Source: a cyanobacterium endosymbiont of Epithemia clementina EcSB
Lineage (GTDB): Bacteria > Cyanobacteriota > Cyanobacteriia > Cyanobacteriales > Microcystaceae
NCBI RefSeq assembly: GCF_029919255.1
Contig: NZ_CP123991.1
Coordinates: 1,295,110-1,359,109 of the forward strand
DNA: 64,000 nucleotides
Direction: 5' to 3'
Positions 52,001-61,543 of the stretch are shown in pieces. A program made the translations under genes and the position numbers. Below the pieces are notes generated by a model that was not told where the DNA came from, ran no database searches, and saw nothing but the letters and a program-made list of their open reading frames with translations. Numbering within the stretch: the first letter of the stretch is position 1; each line of letters begins with the position of its first letter.

Positions 52001-53445
52001 TTTTTTAACTTAAACTCTAAATAAAATAGAGGTTTAAAAATTGCATATAAAAATCCAAATATTTTAAATCTTGATTATTGTTGATCTGTTGATCTTTGTA
52101 ATTTGTATGATATAAATCAATATAGAGTGTAAAGTCTTATTTATGACGACAAATCTATCTAACTTCTAGCAAAAAACTCTTGGGTAATTACTTTATATGT
52201 TTCTTCTAAACTGTTGATAGTTTATTGTTACTATTGTCAATTCTACATTTTTTAATATACGAATAAACATTACTCAACTTCACTGAAAAAGTTAGACTAT
52301 TTTGAACTCCTTTAAATATGAATTATGCCAAATATATTTTTAATTTATCTTAAATAAAGAGAAATTTTGATTGTCAAGAATTAGCTCTAAAAAATTGTGT
52401 ATTACGTCTGGATTAAAATCCGCTAAATTTGACACAAGAATAATTAAATTTATCAAAAAAATACATCTAATAACAACTTAGCTTCATAGTAATTTAAGTA
52501 CAAAAAAGTATACTTAGAATAATTTAATAGTCATTAAAATATGTACCTTAGCTTAAAAAATACCTATTTAATTATTAATTAATATTGCACTAATTTTAAT
52601 TAAGATAAAAACAGATTTACAGACAATTAAAATTTCTAACAAATAAGAAGTAATGAACTCCAAAAAATAAATAGAAGACAAAAATAATATTTTTTATTAA
52701 TAGATAGTAGGGCAGCTAAATACTTGAATTAAATAGTTTTGTATCAAAATAAAAAAATCAGCATTTGCCTTGAAAAAATATAAAAAAAATGAGTATTTAT
52801 TAAACTTATGACCTAAAGCAATAGCAAATATATTTTATTGCATAAAATAATTAAATACTCAATTGGACAGTCAAAGAAAAACTATCAAGCGAGAAGCTAA
52901 ACAACTTAAAAAGTTTAGTTAAAAACAAAAGACTATGTCTCTGTTAAATAAGAGTAAGTACGTGTTACGTTTCTAAAACGATCTGAACAAAGAACAAGTA
53001 AATAGTAAAATTAAATCAGGTGGACAAAACTCTGGTTTATTTCTTTTGCTTAAGCTCTTTTATGCCTAAGTTCTTTTAAACGACTAAATGTGTGATAAGT
53101 AAACGAGTTTCTGAGAAAAAGAAAGTATTCTCGAACATGTATTCAATCTTGTTTTTAGGGAACTGGATATGTAAAAAATCACTAAACCTCTTTTTCTAAA
53201 TCAAGTCAAGGAGAAAGATTAGAACTTTCCTCCGATGAATGACAGTAAAGATGAATGGCAGTAAACTCTAAATTAGACAGATTTAACAGTTAATGTGACC
53301 GACCGTAACTTAAAGTAGCAATTAGTCAATTAATTCAAAAGTCATCGAAACTAGCACCAAACTTAGGACAATAAATCGTTATTCTCGTTATTATAGAGAC
53401 TGGAAAGCTTGTAGAACTTATAGCTTTTAGGAGTCACCATCACCG
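52001..53445. other. 1.4 kb AT-rich non-coding region
   Basis: I see no gene, relic or notable repeat; only the final 100 bases look like a promoter and leader for the following Fe-S gene. Confidence 0.5.
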
Positions 53446-53802
53446 ATGACACAAGCCACTCAAACCCAATCCAAAGGAATTCAACTTACAGAAACTGCTC
53501 TAAAGCATGTTCTGATGTTGCGCGAACAACAAGGGACAGACCTTTGTTTGCGCGTCGGCGTCCGTCAAGGAGGATGTTCAGGAATGTCCTATATGATGGA
53601 TTTTGAAGACGAAAGCAAAATTACTGAACACGATGAAGTGTTTGATTACGAAGGATTTAAAATTGTCTGTGATGGCAAAAGCATCCTCTACCTATATGGA
53701 CTTGTTCTCGACTATAGTAATGCCATGATTGGTGGTGGGTTTCAATTTACTAACCCCAATGCCAGTCAGACCTGTGGTTGCGGCACCTCTTTTGCAGTTT
53801 AA
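53446..53802 (+). CDS. A-type iron-sulfur cluster assembly protein (SufA/IscA)
   Basis: 118 residues. The three conserved cysteines are in place: Cys44 in RQGGCSGMSYMMDF and Cys110/Cys112 in SQTCGCGTSF. The protein holds or passes Fe-S clusters to apo-enzymes. In a nitrogen-fixing cyanobacterium such targets include nitrogenase and radical SAM enzymes such as HpnJ; that link is inference. Frame and length are normal. A GC-rich imperfect hairpin follows at 53837-53880. Confidence 0.93.
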   Translation: MTQATQTQSKGIQLTETALKHVLMLREQQGTDLCLRVGVRQGGCSGMSYMMDFEDESKITEHDEVFDYEGFKIVCDGKSILYLYGLVLDYSNAMIGGGFQFTNPNASQTCGCGTSFAV

Positions 53803-53836
53803 AAACATCGCCTTTTAGACGTTGTTTCTTTAACGA

Positions 53837-53880
53837 GGAAGAGATCGGGACAGACCAAAAGTGTCTGTCTCGGTTCTTCC
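53837..53880 (+). terminator. Imperfect hairpin after the SufA/IscA gene
   Basis: GGAAGAGATCGGGACAGAC pairs with GTCTGTCTCGGTTCTTCC with a few mismatches and a seven-base loop, 35 bases after the stop codon. Confidence 0.6.
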
Positions 53881-53923
53881 CTAGTATTTATACTATCCAT
53901 AAATTTATCTACCATAAATTTTG

Positions 53924-54349
53924 ATGACTGACTCTCTTGAAACTGCTTTTGAACAAGGATTGGAACGTTATAAGCAAGGGGAATCTCCCGAAACGCTAAT
54001 CCCTTGTTTTAAACATATTTGTGATCGCGCGCCAAAAAACAGCACCGCCTGGACCTGTTTAGCTTGGCTTTACCTTCTCGTTGATAGACCTCAAAGCGCT
54101 CTCAAAGCCGCTAACAAAAGTATTAAAATAGATGACAGGCCTCCCCAAGCAAGGATCAACTTAGCCCTCGCCATGCTAGACATTGGAGCTAAAGGGGTTC
54201 GTGGTCATATTGAAGCGGCTAAACGAATGATCTCTCTCGATGAGGGCATTCGTCAAGATATTAGAGAAAATATTGAAGATGGCTTAACCCGTAAACCTGA
54301 CTGGAAAAATCTACAACGAGTTAAAAATTGGTTGTTTCCTATAGAATAA
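53924..54349 (+). CDS. TPR-repeat protein
   Basis: 141 residues of helical repeats: TAFEQGLERYKQGESPETLI, CDRAPKNSTAWTCLAWLYLL and PQSALKAANKSIKIDDRPPQ, typical of tetratricopeptide repeats. No signal peptide is seen. ATG 53924 (MTDSLETAFEQG) is the likely start. It ends one base before the M48 protease gene begins, so the two are one transcription unit and perhaps act together. TPR units usually mediate protein contacts; the partner is unknown. Confidence 0.82.
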   Translation: MTDSLETAFEQGLERYKQGESPETLIPCFKHICDRAPKNSTAWTCLAWLYLLVDRPQSALKAANKSIKIDDRPPQARINLALAMLDIGAKGVRGHIEAAKRMISLDEGIRQDIRENIEDGLTRKPDWKNLQRVKNWLFPIE

Positions 54350-54350
54350 T

Positions 54351-55226
54351 ATGGATTTATCAAAAAATCTTTTAATTGGTCTGAAAGCCGACGATTTCCG
54401 TCATCCCCTCGATCTACAAGCTACCACTGCCCTCAAACAACTCCCTGGACTCGACATAGTAGTACGCAATTTACTGGGGTCAGTGGCTGAACAGTTTTTT
54501 TACCTGAATAACATTGCTTCAAGTGTTCGTGTCAGTGATAGGCAACTTCCTGCTCTCCACAATCTGTTGATAGAAGCTTGTCGTATCCTTGATTTAGAAC
54601 CGCCTCAACTCTACATACAACAAAATTCCGTTCCTAACGCTTATACCTTTGCCATGCAAGGAAAACAGCCTTTTATGGTAATTCACACTTCTTTGATTGA
54701 AATTTTGACCCTTGAAGAAATTCAAGGGGTGATGGCCCATGAATTAGGACACCTCAAGTGTGAGCATGGGGTTTATTTGACCTTGGCTAACATTATGGTG
54801 TTGGCGGCAAAGTTATTGCCTAATTGGGGAGTAGCTATTGCTCAATTTTTACAAAGTCAGATTTTGGAATGGTTGCGCTGTGCAGAATTTAGTTGTGATC
54901 GCGCCGCTTTGTTAGCAACTCAAAACCCTAAAGTGGTGATGTCAGTGTTAATGAAATTGGCTGGTGGCTCTCCGACTATTGCCCCTCAATTAAATCTAGA
55001 TGCGTTTATTGAACAAGCCAGAGACTATGAAGGCATTAACGATACCTTTTTAGGAGAAATGCTCAAAAAGGCGCAAACTGAGCAACTAACCCATCCTGTA
55101 CCCGTATTACGGGCCAAAGAGCTCGATCGTTGGGCGAGTTCCCATGAATATCAGCAATTGTTAGAAACTGGTAAAACACAGTATAATCGGAAGTATAGTT
55201 CCAAGGGCGGATGGCGAAATTGGTAG
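54351..55226 (+). CDS. M48 family zinc metalloprotease, 3-prime end inside a tRNA gene
   Basis: 291 residues. The zinc site HELGHLKCEHG is intact in VMAHELGHLK, with the third ligand in the downstream CAEFSCDRAALLATQ. A weakly hydrophobic stretch (LTLANIMVLAAKLLP) follows the zinc motif. M48 proteases of the HtpX/Ste24 type degrade or process membrane proteins; this form lacks multiple strong membrane helices. The last seven codons and the stop (KGGWRNW then TAG) are read from the first 22 bases of tRNA-Leu, an unusual overlap on the same strand. The original stop was probably lost. Confidence 0.9.
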   Translation: MDLSKNLLIGLKADDFRHPLDLQATTALKQLPGLDIVVRNLLGSVAEQFFYLNNIASSVRVSDRQLPALHNLLIEACRILDLEPPQLYIQQNSVPNAYTFAMQGKQPFMVIHTSLIEILTLEEIQGVMAHELGHLKCEHGVYLTLANIMVLAAKLLPNWGVAIAQFLQSQILEWLRCAEFSCDRAALLATQNPKVVMSVLMKLAGGSPTIAPQLNLDAFIEQARDYEGINDTFLGEMLKKAQTEQLTHPVPVLRAKELDRWASSHEYQQLLETGKTQYNRKYSSKGGWRNW

Positions 55227-55286
55227 ACGCACCACACTCAAAATGTGGCGACTTCGGTTGTGGGGGTTCGAGTCCCCCTCTGCCCA
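55205..55286 (+). tRNA. tRNA-Leu (anticodon CAA)
   Basis: GGGCGGA pairs with TCTGCCC. The anticodon stem CCACA/TGTGG encloses CTCAAAA, giving CAA. A long variable arm and GGTTCGAGTCC are present, as in class II tRNAs. CCA is not encoded. Its first 22 bases overlap the protease gene. Confidence 0.95.
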
Positions 55287-55444
55287 CTCAGAGGTTAAGA
55301 GAATTATGAACTTAAATCCTAAAGGGTTTAACTGTGCGATTAGGTTAGGTTAAGTTTAAGTTAGGGAAGAGGTTGATTTCGATAGGGGAGTAAAGGGTAA
55401 TAAGTTTTCACCCGCACTATTATCTATCGAGTTATGCTTTGTAA

Positions 55445-56653
55445 TTAAACTTCAGAAGGATTGACGGGAAAATAGAACTCCGTTCCTTGGTCAATAAGGT
55501 GTTGATTGTTTGCCAAAATCTCTTTTTTGAAGTTCCAGGCTAACACATAGTAAATATCAGGGAGTTCTGTTAATTCTTTCTCTAGGATAAGGGGAATATG
55601 CATTCCTGGGGAGTAGAGTCCTCGTCGTAGCTCGTTCTTTTCAACTAAATAATCAAGATATTGGGTTCCAATTCCAAAGTAATTTAACATAGTGTTTCCT
55701 TTAACCGGTGCGCCAAATCCCCAGACTCGCTTACCTTCTTTTTTAGCTTTTTCAAGATAAGTTAAGTTATCTACTTTCATTTGTTCGATGCGCTTAGCAA
55801 AATCTAAATAGGTAGATAATTCATTACTTTTTTCATTCACTTCTGCTTTCCTCATTTCGAGGAGGCGATCACTGGGTTTTTTAGTTCCTTCATGAGTGAC
55901 AAATCCGATAATTGAACCGCCGTGAATAGGAGATAAATAAGCATCAAACATGGAGAGTCCATGACGGTTAAGTAATACTTCAATAGTGTTGAGATTATAG
56001 TAAAGTAAATGTTCGTGATAAATCTGATCAAAAGCTAGATTATCAATAATACGTTTCATATAGAGAAACTGCACGATAAACACCCCATCTTCATGTAATG
56101 CTTCTCGAATTCCTTCAGTAACTGAATGGAGTTCCTCAAGATGGAAAAATACCCCGGCTGCGTTAATAGCATGAAACTTACGATCAAGACGTTTAACCAC
56201 TTCTAAATTAAAGAAATCATTGAGGGTAGGAACTTCTGCATTATTAGCAATTTTAGCTGTAGTTTTCGATGATTCTACTCCTAGAACATCATAACCAAGA
56301 GTTTGAAAATGTTTTAATTGTGTCCCATCATTAGAACCAATATCTAAGACGGATTTGTTAGGAGTTTTTTTAAAAAAGCGACTATCAACTTCATAAGCAA
56401 CTTTTCTAAAGTGTTCACTTAAGGACTTTGTTACTCCAGATAAATAAGTATGATTTCCAAACATGATTTCTTTTTTAACGGTGTAATCAAGTTGGACGGT
56501 TCCACAGTCATGACAATAGAGAACTCGTAAGGGGTAGAAGGGTTCTGTTCCGACTTCTTCAGATTTTAAAAAATGATTACACCAAGGTTGATTTCCTAAG
56601 TCAATCGCTAATTCTAAATTACTAGAGTCACAGACACGACAGATAGTATTCAA
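55445..56653 (-). CDS. Class I SAM-dependent C-methyltransferase (TylC3/NovU type)
   Basis: 402 residues with three parts. The N-terminal zinc-binding motif has CRVCDSSNLE and RVLYCHDCGTVQLDY. A SAM-binding domain shows NKSVLDIGSNDGTQLKHFQ and VESSKTTAKIANN. A C-terminal domain shows VWGFGAPVKGNTMLNYFGIG. This architecture is that of sugar C-methyltransferases acting on NDP-deoxyketohexoses. It could make a branched or methylated sugar for a surface glycan. The gene is undamaged and precedes the glycosyltransferase-like genes on the same strand. The substrate is not predictable. Confidence 0.88.
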   Translation of the reverse strand: MNTICRVCDSSNLELAIDLGNQPWCNHFLKSEEVGTEPFYPLRVLYCHDCGTVQLDYTVKKEIMFGNHTYLSGVTKSLSEHFRKVAYEVDSRFFKKTPNKSVLDIGSNDGTQLKHFQTLGYDVLGVESSKTTAKIANNAEVPTLNDFFNLEVVKRLDRKFHAINAAGVFFHLEELHSVTEGIREALHEDGVFIVQFLYMKRIIDNLAFDQIYHEHLLYYNLNTIEVLLNRHGLSMFDAYLSPIHGGSIIGFVTHEGTKKPSDRLLEMRKAEVNEKSNELSTYLDFAKRIEQMKVDNLTYLEKAKKEGKRVWGFGAPVKGNTMLNYFGIGTQYLDYLVEKNELRRGLYSPGMHIPLILEKELTELPDIYYVLAWNFKKEILANNQHLIDQGTEFYFPVNPSEV

Positions 56654-56730
56654 GTTAGTTTTCTCTCCTAAGTTAATCTAGTAAACAATGATAGTTTATA
56701 TTAAAGGTTGGCAACTAAGTTAATCAACAA

Positions 56731-57170
56731 CTAAATTATTTTTTTGTATATTAATTTTATCCACTTTTGATAACTTTTCTCTATATGAGAGAACCATAAA
56801 TAACTTACTCCTAGCCAAAGATTTCTATCTTTTTTCCAGTTTTGGATGTTTGAAGAAACGCCGTTTCTAATTAAGAAAAAAATGGATCTACCTGAAACCA
56901 AGATTTTAACTAGATTAGCAGCTATTAATAAATAGACGCCTAATATACCTTGTTCGTTCCAATACCAATTCTTAAACTCATTACTGTAATCGCAACAAAG
57001 CATAATATCATGGATTTCAATAACTACACTAGACTTTAGCATAGGTAAAATACTCATCATAAAAACGGCAAGATCAGAGTTCATAAAAGAGCGGTGACTA
57101 CCATCGATAAAGAGAAAATTTATTAATTTTTTGGGGTAAAAATAGATAAGTCACAAGTTTTTAAGCCTTT
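56731..57170 (-). pseudogene. SAM methyltransferase (Methyltransf_24-like) C-terminal relic
   Basis: The open stretch 56731-57084 continues upstream in frame to INFLFIDGSHRSFMNSDLAV before a stop at about 57155. FIDGSHRS, then VVIEIHDIMLCCDYSNEFKN and WYWNEQGILGVYLLIAANLV, match the second half of this methyltransferase family, whose pattern is DGSHxxxxVxxDL, HDIFLPxDYP, then EQYLLxxxL. The SAM-binding N-terminal half is gone. It is probably a pseudogene and not a short working protein. Confidence 0.75.
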
Positions 57171-57619
57171 ACGGACCCCTGATTACAGACAATATCAACT
57201 TCTACATGGATATTAAGATCAATGGAGAAAATTGAGGTCTCTAAATTATGATCATTAATGAATCCAGCAGTAAATAATATACTAAATTAGCATCAAAAGC
57301 ATTGGTTTTACAATGCTTATCGAAGTTATTATAATAAATTTTACTTATCCTCTAAATGAGGAGGATAGGTATAACTCCAACAAGATTTATTATCCCTAGA
57401 TACTGAATATTTTAAAGCCATGTAATCTATTTACAAATAGTAATTAAATATAGTAATTATTTCTTTTGGAGAAGATAAAAGCGTTTTTTTTGAAAAAAAT
57501 CAACGATATAACTTCGTTGTTGTATGATCTAGTCTTTAACTAGTGAACTGAATGTAGGAGTTAATTATTAGACTGTTGACTCATATTAATGAGCTACTGC
57601 ATGTAGACATTCTTTTCAC

Positions 57620-57653
57620 TGATAGGGTTTTTATATTTATAAAAACCCTATCA
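57620..57653. repeat. Perfect inverted repeat with T tract, 16-bp arms
   Basis: TGATAGGGTTTTTATA, loop TT, and the exact reverse complement followed by TTTTTT. It has terminator form, but no plus-strand gene lies just upstream. Confidence 0.88.
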
Positions 57654-57812
57654 TTTTTTATAGAAAATTTTTAAAGAATAAGTTTATAATGATAACTATC
57701 ATCTTTAAAGTTATTATTTAAATAAACAATAAATGGTAAAGCAAATGTTTTATGAATATCAATCTTAATTAGTAATTTCATTCGATAATTTAGCATTTAC
57801 AGAATTTAAGAT

Positions 57813-57853
57813 AGCGAAATCAGACTAAAATTATATTTTAGTCTGATTTTGCT
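57813..57853. repeat. Near-perfect inverted repeat, 19-bp arms
   Basis: AGCGAAATCAGACTAAAAT, loop TAT, and the reverse complement with one mismatch. It lies about 125 bases beyond the stop of the large membrane protein gene. Confidence 0.9.
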
Positions 57854-57979
57854 TATAAAAATTTTGACAACAAGTAAATTGTTATAAGTTTGGATAATTT
57901 CTCAATCAGGCTTTCAAAAGTAAATATTAATCATCTTACATGACAAGTTCAATATAACCAAAATTCACCTCACTTGATT

Positions 57980-59905
57980 CTAATATCTTGATGCTAATTT
58001 ATCTAGAGAGTCATAAAAATCTTCGAAAAATTTTTTTAATCCTTGAGGATCTTTATGACTTATATAAGGAACTTTAATTAAAGTAGTTTTTTCTGGATTA
58101 ATATCTAGGTATTTTTCATATTGTTCCTGATTGACTTTTTGCATAATTACTGTTTTATCTGCCAATGATAAAACTATTTTATTATCTCGATCATAATGTT
58201 CAACTTGATATCCTTCAAGTTTAAGGTAAAAAGTAGTAAATGTCCAAATCCAAACTTCTGTAGCGAAACTATCAGATTTATCTAAATAAATTAGAGTGAC
58301 ATTTTTATCTATTTTTTGGATAACTTCTGCCATTTTACGAGCAAATTTAATAGGTCTATGAGAACTATTGATTTGTGCTTTTTTTACTTCATTATATCCC
58401 TTTAAATATCCTCCAGGGACTCTGATTCCGTCATGAGTATATATAAAATTAGGATTAGCTGTGATTTCTATAAAAGGAATTCTAGGAACCAACTGTATGG
58501 CAACTATTTGTAGAAATAAACTTAAGGTAATAAAACTAAAGACTAAAGATTGAAATTGATTTTTATCTAGTTTAGATTTAATTTTTAAAGTGGTTGAAGC
58601 ACAGAAGAAAGGTAAAAAAATAATTCCAGGCATTAAATACTTAGGACTAGTTAAACTTGGTAGAGAATAAAATAAAGGTAGAACACATAAAATAAGTAAA
58701 ACTAACTTCCAGTCTTTGTTTTTAATCTTTGTAAGAGTAAGACAAATTAAGCTTATTATTAAAATAATCCATATTACTAAATTGGTGACACTAAATAAGT
58801 TAGTTAACGATTGTTGAATTGTCCAAGTGTTAACTCCTTCATGATGACTGGTAGTAATATAGATAATTTTTGTGAGGTTGAGAATATCAGTGAAAGAGAA
58901 AATTGCCAATAAACTAAAACTAGTTAAAATATAAATAAAATAAAATTTTAATCTTTGTTCTATTTTCTGTTCTAACGAATCATCAAACAACATTAAATAC
59001 CATAACAAAGGCAGAGAAAGTAAAAAATCAAGTCGAAAAAATACTGCTATAGTTGAAGTTATACCAATTGCAAAATAGCGAAAATAATTCCATATTTTTT
59101 TTGCTTTAATAGGACTTTCTGTCCAAAATAGAAGCAAGATAGTTATGGACATAGGAAACATAGCAAAAACGGTCGAATTATAGTATAAGCTACAAAATAG
59201 AATTTCTGGAAAAATAATCAAAAAGCAAAAACATAAAATTAAATTTAGACGTCTCCCAGAGAAAATGTAGACAGCCATTAATAGAATAGAAATATTAGCT
59301 GCACCAATTATTTGAGGAATAAAAAAAAGCAATCTGGGATGTTTTAGCCAAGAATTAAGCCAAAGATTTAGTTGATAGGTTAAAGGCTGCCAGTAATAGC
59401 GATAAACTAAGTTTTTTCCTTTATAAGAAAAGTTGATAATTCCATCAAGCTGATCAATATCATCCCCTTCCCAACCGACGCGATCACCAAAAAATAAAAA
59501 GAATAACAAGATTATAATATAAAAAATAACAATTCCTAAGAAGGGATAAGTTTTTGACAACCATTTTTTACTTATTAAAAAATTAATAGTGAGAAATGGT
59601 AAAGGAAATGTTTTTTTTGTAAGTTGAAAACTTTGAACCAAAAGTAAGCTCAGATAATACCCACTTCCAGCAATTAGAAAAAATCGTATTGTTCTTAAAA
59701 GAGAAGGATGAATATAATCGAACTGTCCAATTATTCCTAATATTAGACTTAGAGAACAAGAACTAAAACTAGCAAGAAAAAGTTTATTTTTCCTTAGTTT
59801 AAAAGTTAAATTAATCCCTCTAAAAAGAGAATAATCTTGATACACTAAAATAGTAAAAATTAATAATATAATTCCAAAAATTAAACTTAATATAGGAATT
59901 GACAT
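57980..59905 (-). CDS. Large multi-pass membrane protein, probable glycosyltransferase (GT39/PMT-like)
   Basis: 641 residues with about 13 hydrophobic helices across the first 480. A loop with FGDRVGWEGDDIDQLDGIIN contains an acidic pair, as in the first loop of polyprenyl-phosphate-sugar-dependent GT-C enzymes. The C-terminal 150 residues are soluble and probably outside the membrane. The gene is very AT-rich. GT-C enzymes transfer sugars from lipid carriers to glycans on the periplasmic face. I infer this class from topology and neighbours; no family-specific motif is decisive. It ends 34 bases before the FAD oxidoreductase gene in the same direction. Confidence 0.6.
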   Translation of the reverse strand: MSIPILSLIFGIILLIFTILVYQDYSLFRGINLTFKLRKNKLFLASFSSCSLSLILGIIGQFDYIHPSLLRTIRFFLIAGSGYYLSLLLVQSFQLTKKTFPLPFLTINFLISKKWLSKTYPFLGIVIFYIIILLFFLFFGDRVGWEGDDIDQLDGIINFSYKGKNLVYRYYWQPLTYQLNLWLNSWLKHPRLLFFIPQIIGAANISILLMAVYIFSGRRLNLILCFCFLIIFPEILFCSLYYNSTVFAMFPMSITILLLFWTESPIKAKKIWNYFRYFAIGITSTIAVFFRLDFLLSLPLLWYLMLFDDSLEQKIEQRLKFYFIYILTSFSLLAIFSFTDILNLTKIIYITTSHHEGVNTWTIQQSLTNLFSVTNLVIWIILIISLICLTLTKIKNKDWKLVLLILCVLPLFYSLPSLTSPKYLMPGIIFLPFFCASTTLKIKSKLDKNQFQSLVFSFITLSLFLQIVAIQLVPRIPFIEITANPNFIYTHDGIRVPGGYLKGYNEVKKAQINSSHRPIKFARKMAEVIQKIDKNVTLIYLDKSDSFATEVWIWTFTTFYLKLEGYQVEHYDRDNKIVLSLADKTVIMQKVNQEQYEKYLDINPEKTTLIKVPYISHKDPQGLKKFFEDFYDSLDKLASRY

Positions 59906-59939
59906 AATCTCTAAAAGAACTATTAATAGTCATTAATAC

Positions 59940-61322
59940 TTAATTATTTAGCTTGATAGACTGTATTTGTTTTCCAACAAAAGATCCTATTTTTCTACCT
60001 TCACGAATCGCATAATTAGTTCCCCTATCTTCAGGATAAATTTGAGACATTGTACAAATATAGAAGTTTTTCAAGGGAGTTGTTGTCTCAGGAATCAATT
60101 GACTATAGTGATTCAAAACAATTGGTTGTGAGTATCGTGCTTTCCAGAAATGATAGTCAATAATCCAGTCACGACTGAATTCAGGAAACATTTTTGTTAA
60201 ATAAGGAATTGAGTAATTCAAAGCTTCTTCGTCATTGATTTGATAAAGGTCTTCTGTCTCTAGTAAATATTTAGATAAATAGATAATATGTCGTCCGCCA
60301 TAGGTTTCTTGGGATTCGAAGTTAGTATGTTCAATTACTCCCACAAAAGGAAAATTAGGGTCATTGACATTAAGCCAATAGGTTTTAGATAAACTGCGAT
60401 TTAATTCTAATACCAAACAGACATTAGCTAAATATTGAATTTGTCGAAGTTGGTCAACATATTCAGAATTAACGTGAGGAGCAAGCAGATCAGCAATAAT
60501 CGGTAAAGCAGGAGTCGCAATCACTGCATCAGCATTAATGAGTCCCTGTGAGGTTTTAATTGCCACTACGTGGTCGCCTTCTACTATTAATCCTTTCACA
60601 GTTGTATTAGTCTTTATTTCACCACCGCTGAGAGAAATTTCAGTCTCTAAACGTTCAGCTAAAGCAGCAAATCCTCCGCGATAATAAGCCAACATTTCCC
60701 CACCATCTTTATTGCGACTTCCTCCTCGTAACTTAACTTTATTCCAAAACCAAACCGCAGAGATACTCTCAGCAAACATGCCAAATTTTCCTTTTAGTAA
60801 AGGTTCCCACACTACCTGATAAACTTGTTTTCCACAAATTTTTAATAACCATTCCTGAGCATTAATTGATTCTAATTTTTTCCAATTTTTAATACGACGA
60901 ACCCAGAGAACAAAAATTCCTAAACGAATTCGGTTAAATAAGTGTAAAGGCTTAAATGTTAATAAATCCCAGGGAGAACTTAGTTTAAAAAAATTGTTAG
61001 CGTAGTAAATTCCTGTGTGAGTAGATCGATAAGTAACTTGATCTTCAACATTTAGTTCTTTGACTAATTCCATAATATATTTATCATTAGTAAACCAATG
61101 GTGGTAAAATTTCTCTAGTTTTTCTCCATTGACTTCAAAACTTCCTGCTAATCCGCCTATTTCTTCATCTTTTTCTAGAACGGTTACTCTATATCCTTGA
61201 CGAGTTAATTGGTAAGCGGCCGTTAATCCAGTAAATCCTCCGCCAATGATGGCAATATGGGAAGAAATTTTATTGCGATTGTTGGAGAAATGGTGATGGT
61301 CAATAGATGAGTTATCTAACAT
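59940..61322 (-). CDS. NAD(P)/FAD-dependent oxidoreductase (amine oxidase/protoporphyrinogen-oxidase-like)
   Basis: 460 residues from ATG 61322. The dinucleotide motif IAIIGGGFTGLTAAYQLTRQ is followed by VLEKDEEIGGLAGSFEVNG. The C-terminal FAD-contact segment is ICTMSQIYPEDRGTNYAIRE. The fold is that of the flavin amine oxidase/UDP-galactopyranose mutase group. Members beside glycosyltransferases often act on polyprenyl or sugar substrates. A longer in-frame start at 61382 would add 20 residues, encoded within a perfect hairpin (61369-61420), and is less likely. It lies between GtrB-like and GT-C-like genes, so a glycan role is probable but unproven. Confidence 0.82.
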   Translation of the reverse strand: MLDNSSIDHHHFSNNRNKISSHIAIIGGGFTGLTAAYQLTRQGYRVTVLEKDEEIGGLAGSFEVNGEKLEKFYHHWFTNDKYIMELVKELNVEDQVTYRSTHTGIYYANNFFKLSSPWDLLTFKPLHLFNRIRLGIFVLWVRRIKNWKKLESINAQEWLLKICGKQVYQVVWEPLLKGKFGMFAESISAVWFWNKVKLRGGSRNKDGGEMLAYYRGGFAALAERLETEISLSGGEIKTNTTVKGLIVEGDHVVAIKTSQGLINADAVIATPALPIIADLLAPHVNSEYVDQLRQIQYLANVCLVLELNRSLSKTYWLNVNDPNFPFVGVIEHTNFESQETYGGRHIIYLSKYLLETEDLYQINDEEALNYSIPYLTKMFPEFSRDWIIDYHFWKARYSQPIVLNHYSQLIPETTTPLKNFYICTMSQIYPEDRGTNYAIREGRKIGSFVGKQIQSIKLNN

Positions 61323-61368
61323 AAAAAATTGAAAAAGGTCATAAATGAGTTTTTTAGTTAGTTTTAAT

Positions 61369-61420
61369 ATAGCTTCTCTCATAAAACTGAAATAAATTTC
61401 AGTTTTATGAGAGAAGCTAT
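61369..61420. repeat. Perfect inverted repeat upstream of the FAD gene, 25-bp arms
   Basis: ATAGCTTCTCTCATAAAACT with GAAAT, loop AA, and the exact reverse complement. It lies in the gap between the GtrB-like gene and the FAD oxidoreductase and covers an alternative upstream start codon (61382). Confidence 0.94.
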
Positions 61421-61543
61421 GTTTTCTAACACTAAAAAGTAGTGTATCCTAAGAAAGTGGGAACTGTCATATAGTACTTAAACTTGAAATACAACTAGTA
61501 AAATAGCCTAGAACGTTGTTATAACATTCCAATGTTTACTAAA

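Larger units (their letters stand above)
57171..57979. other. Intergenic region with two hairpins
   Basis: No intact gene. The stretch next to the methyltransferase relic may hold the rest of that gene beyond recognition. Two long inverted repeats are listed separately. Confidence 0.5.

Noticed and set aside
55063-55287. 74-codon minus-strand frame over tRNA-Leu
   Set aside because: Antisense to the protease end and the tRNA, with no supporting signal.
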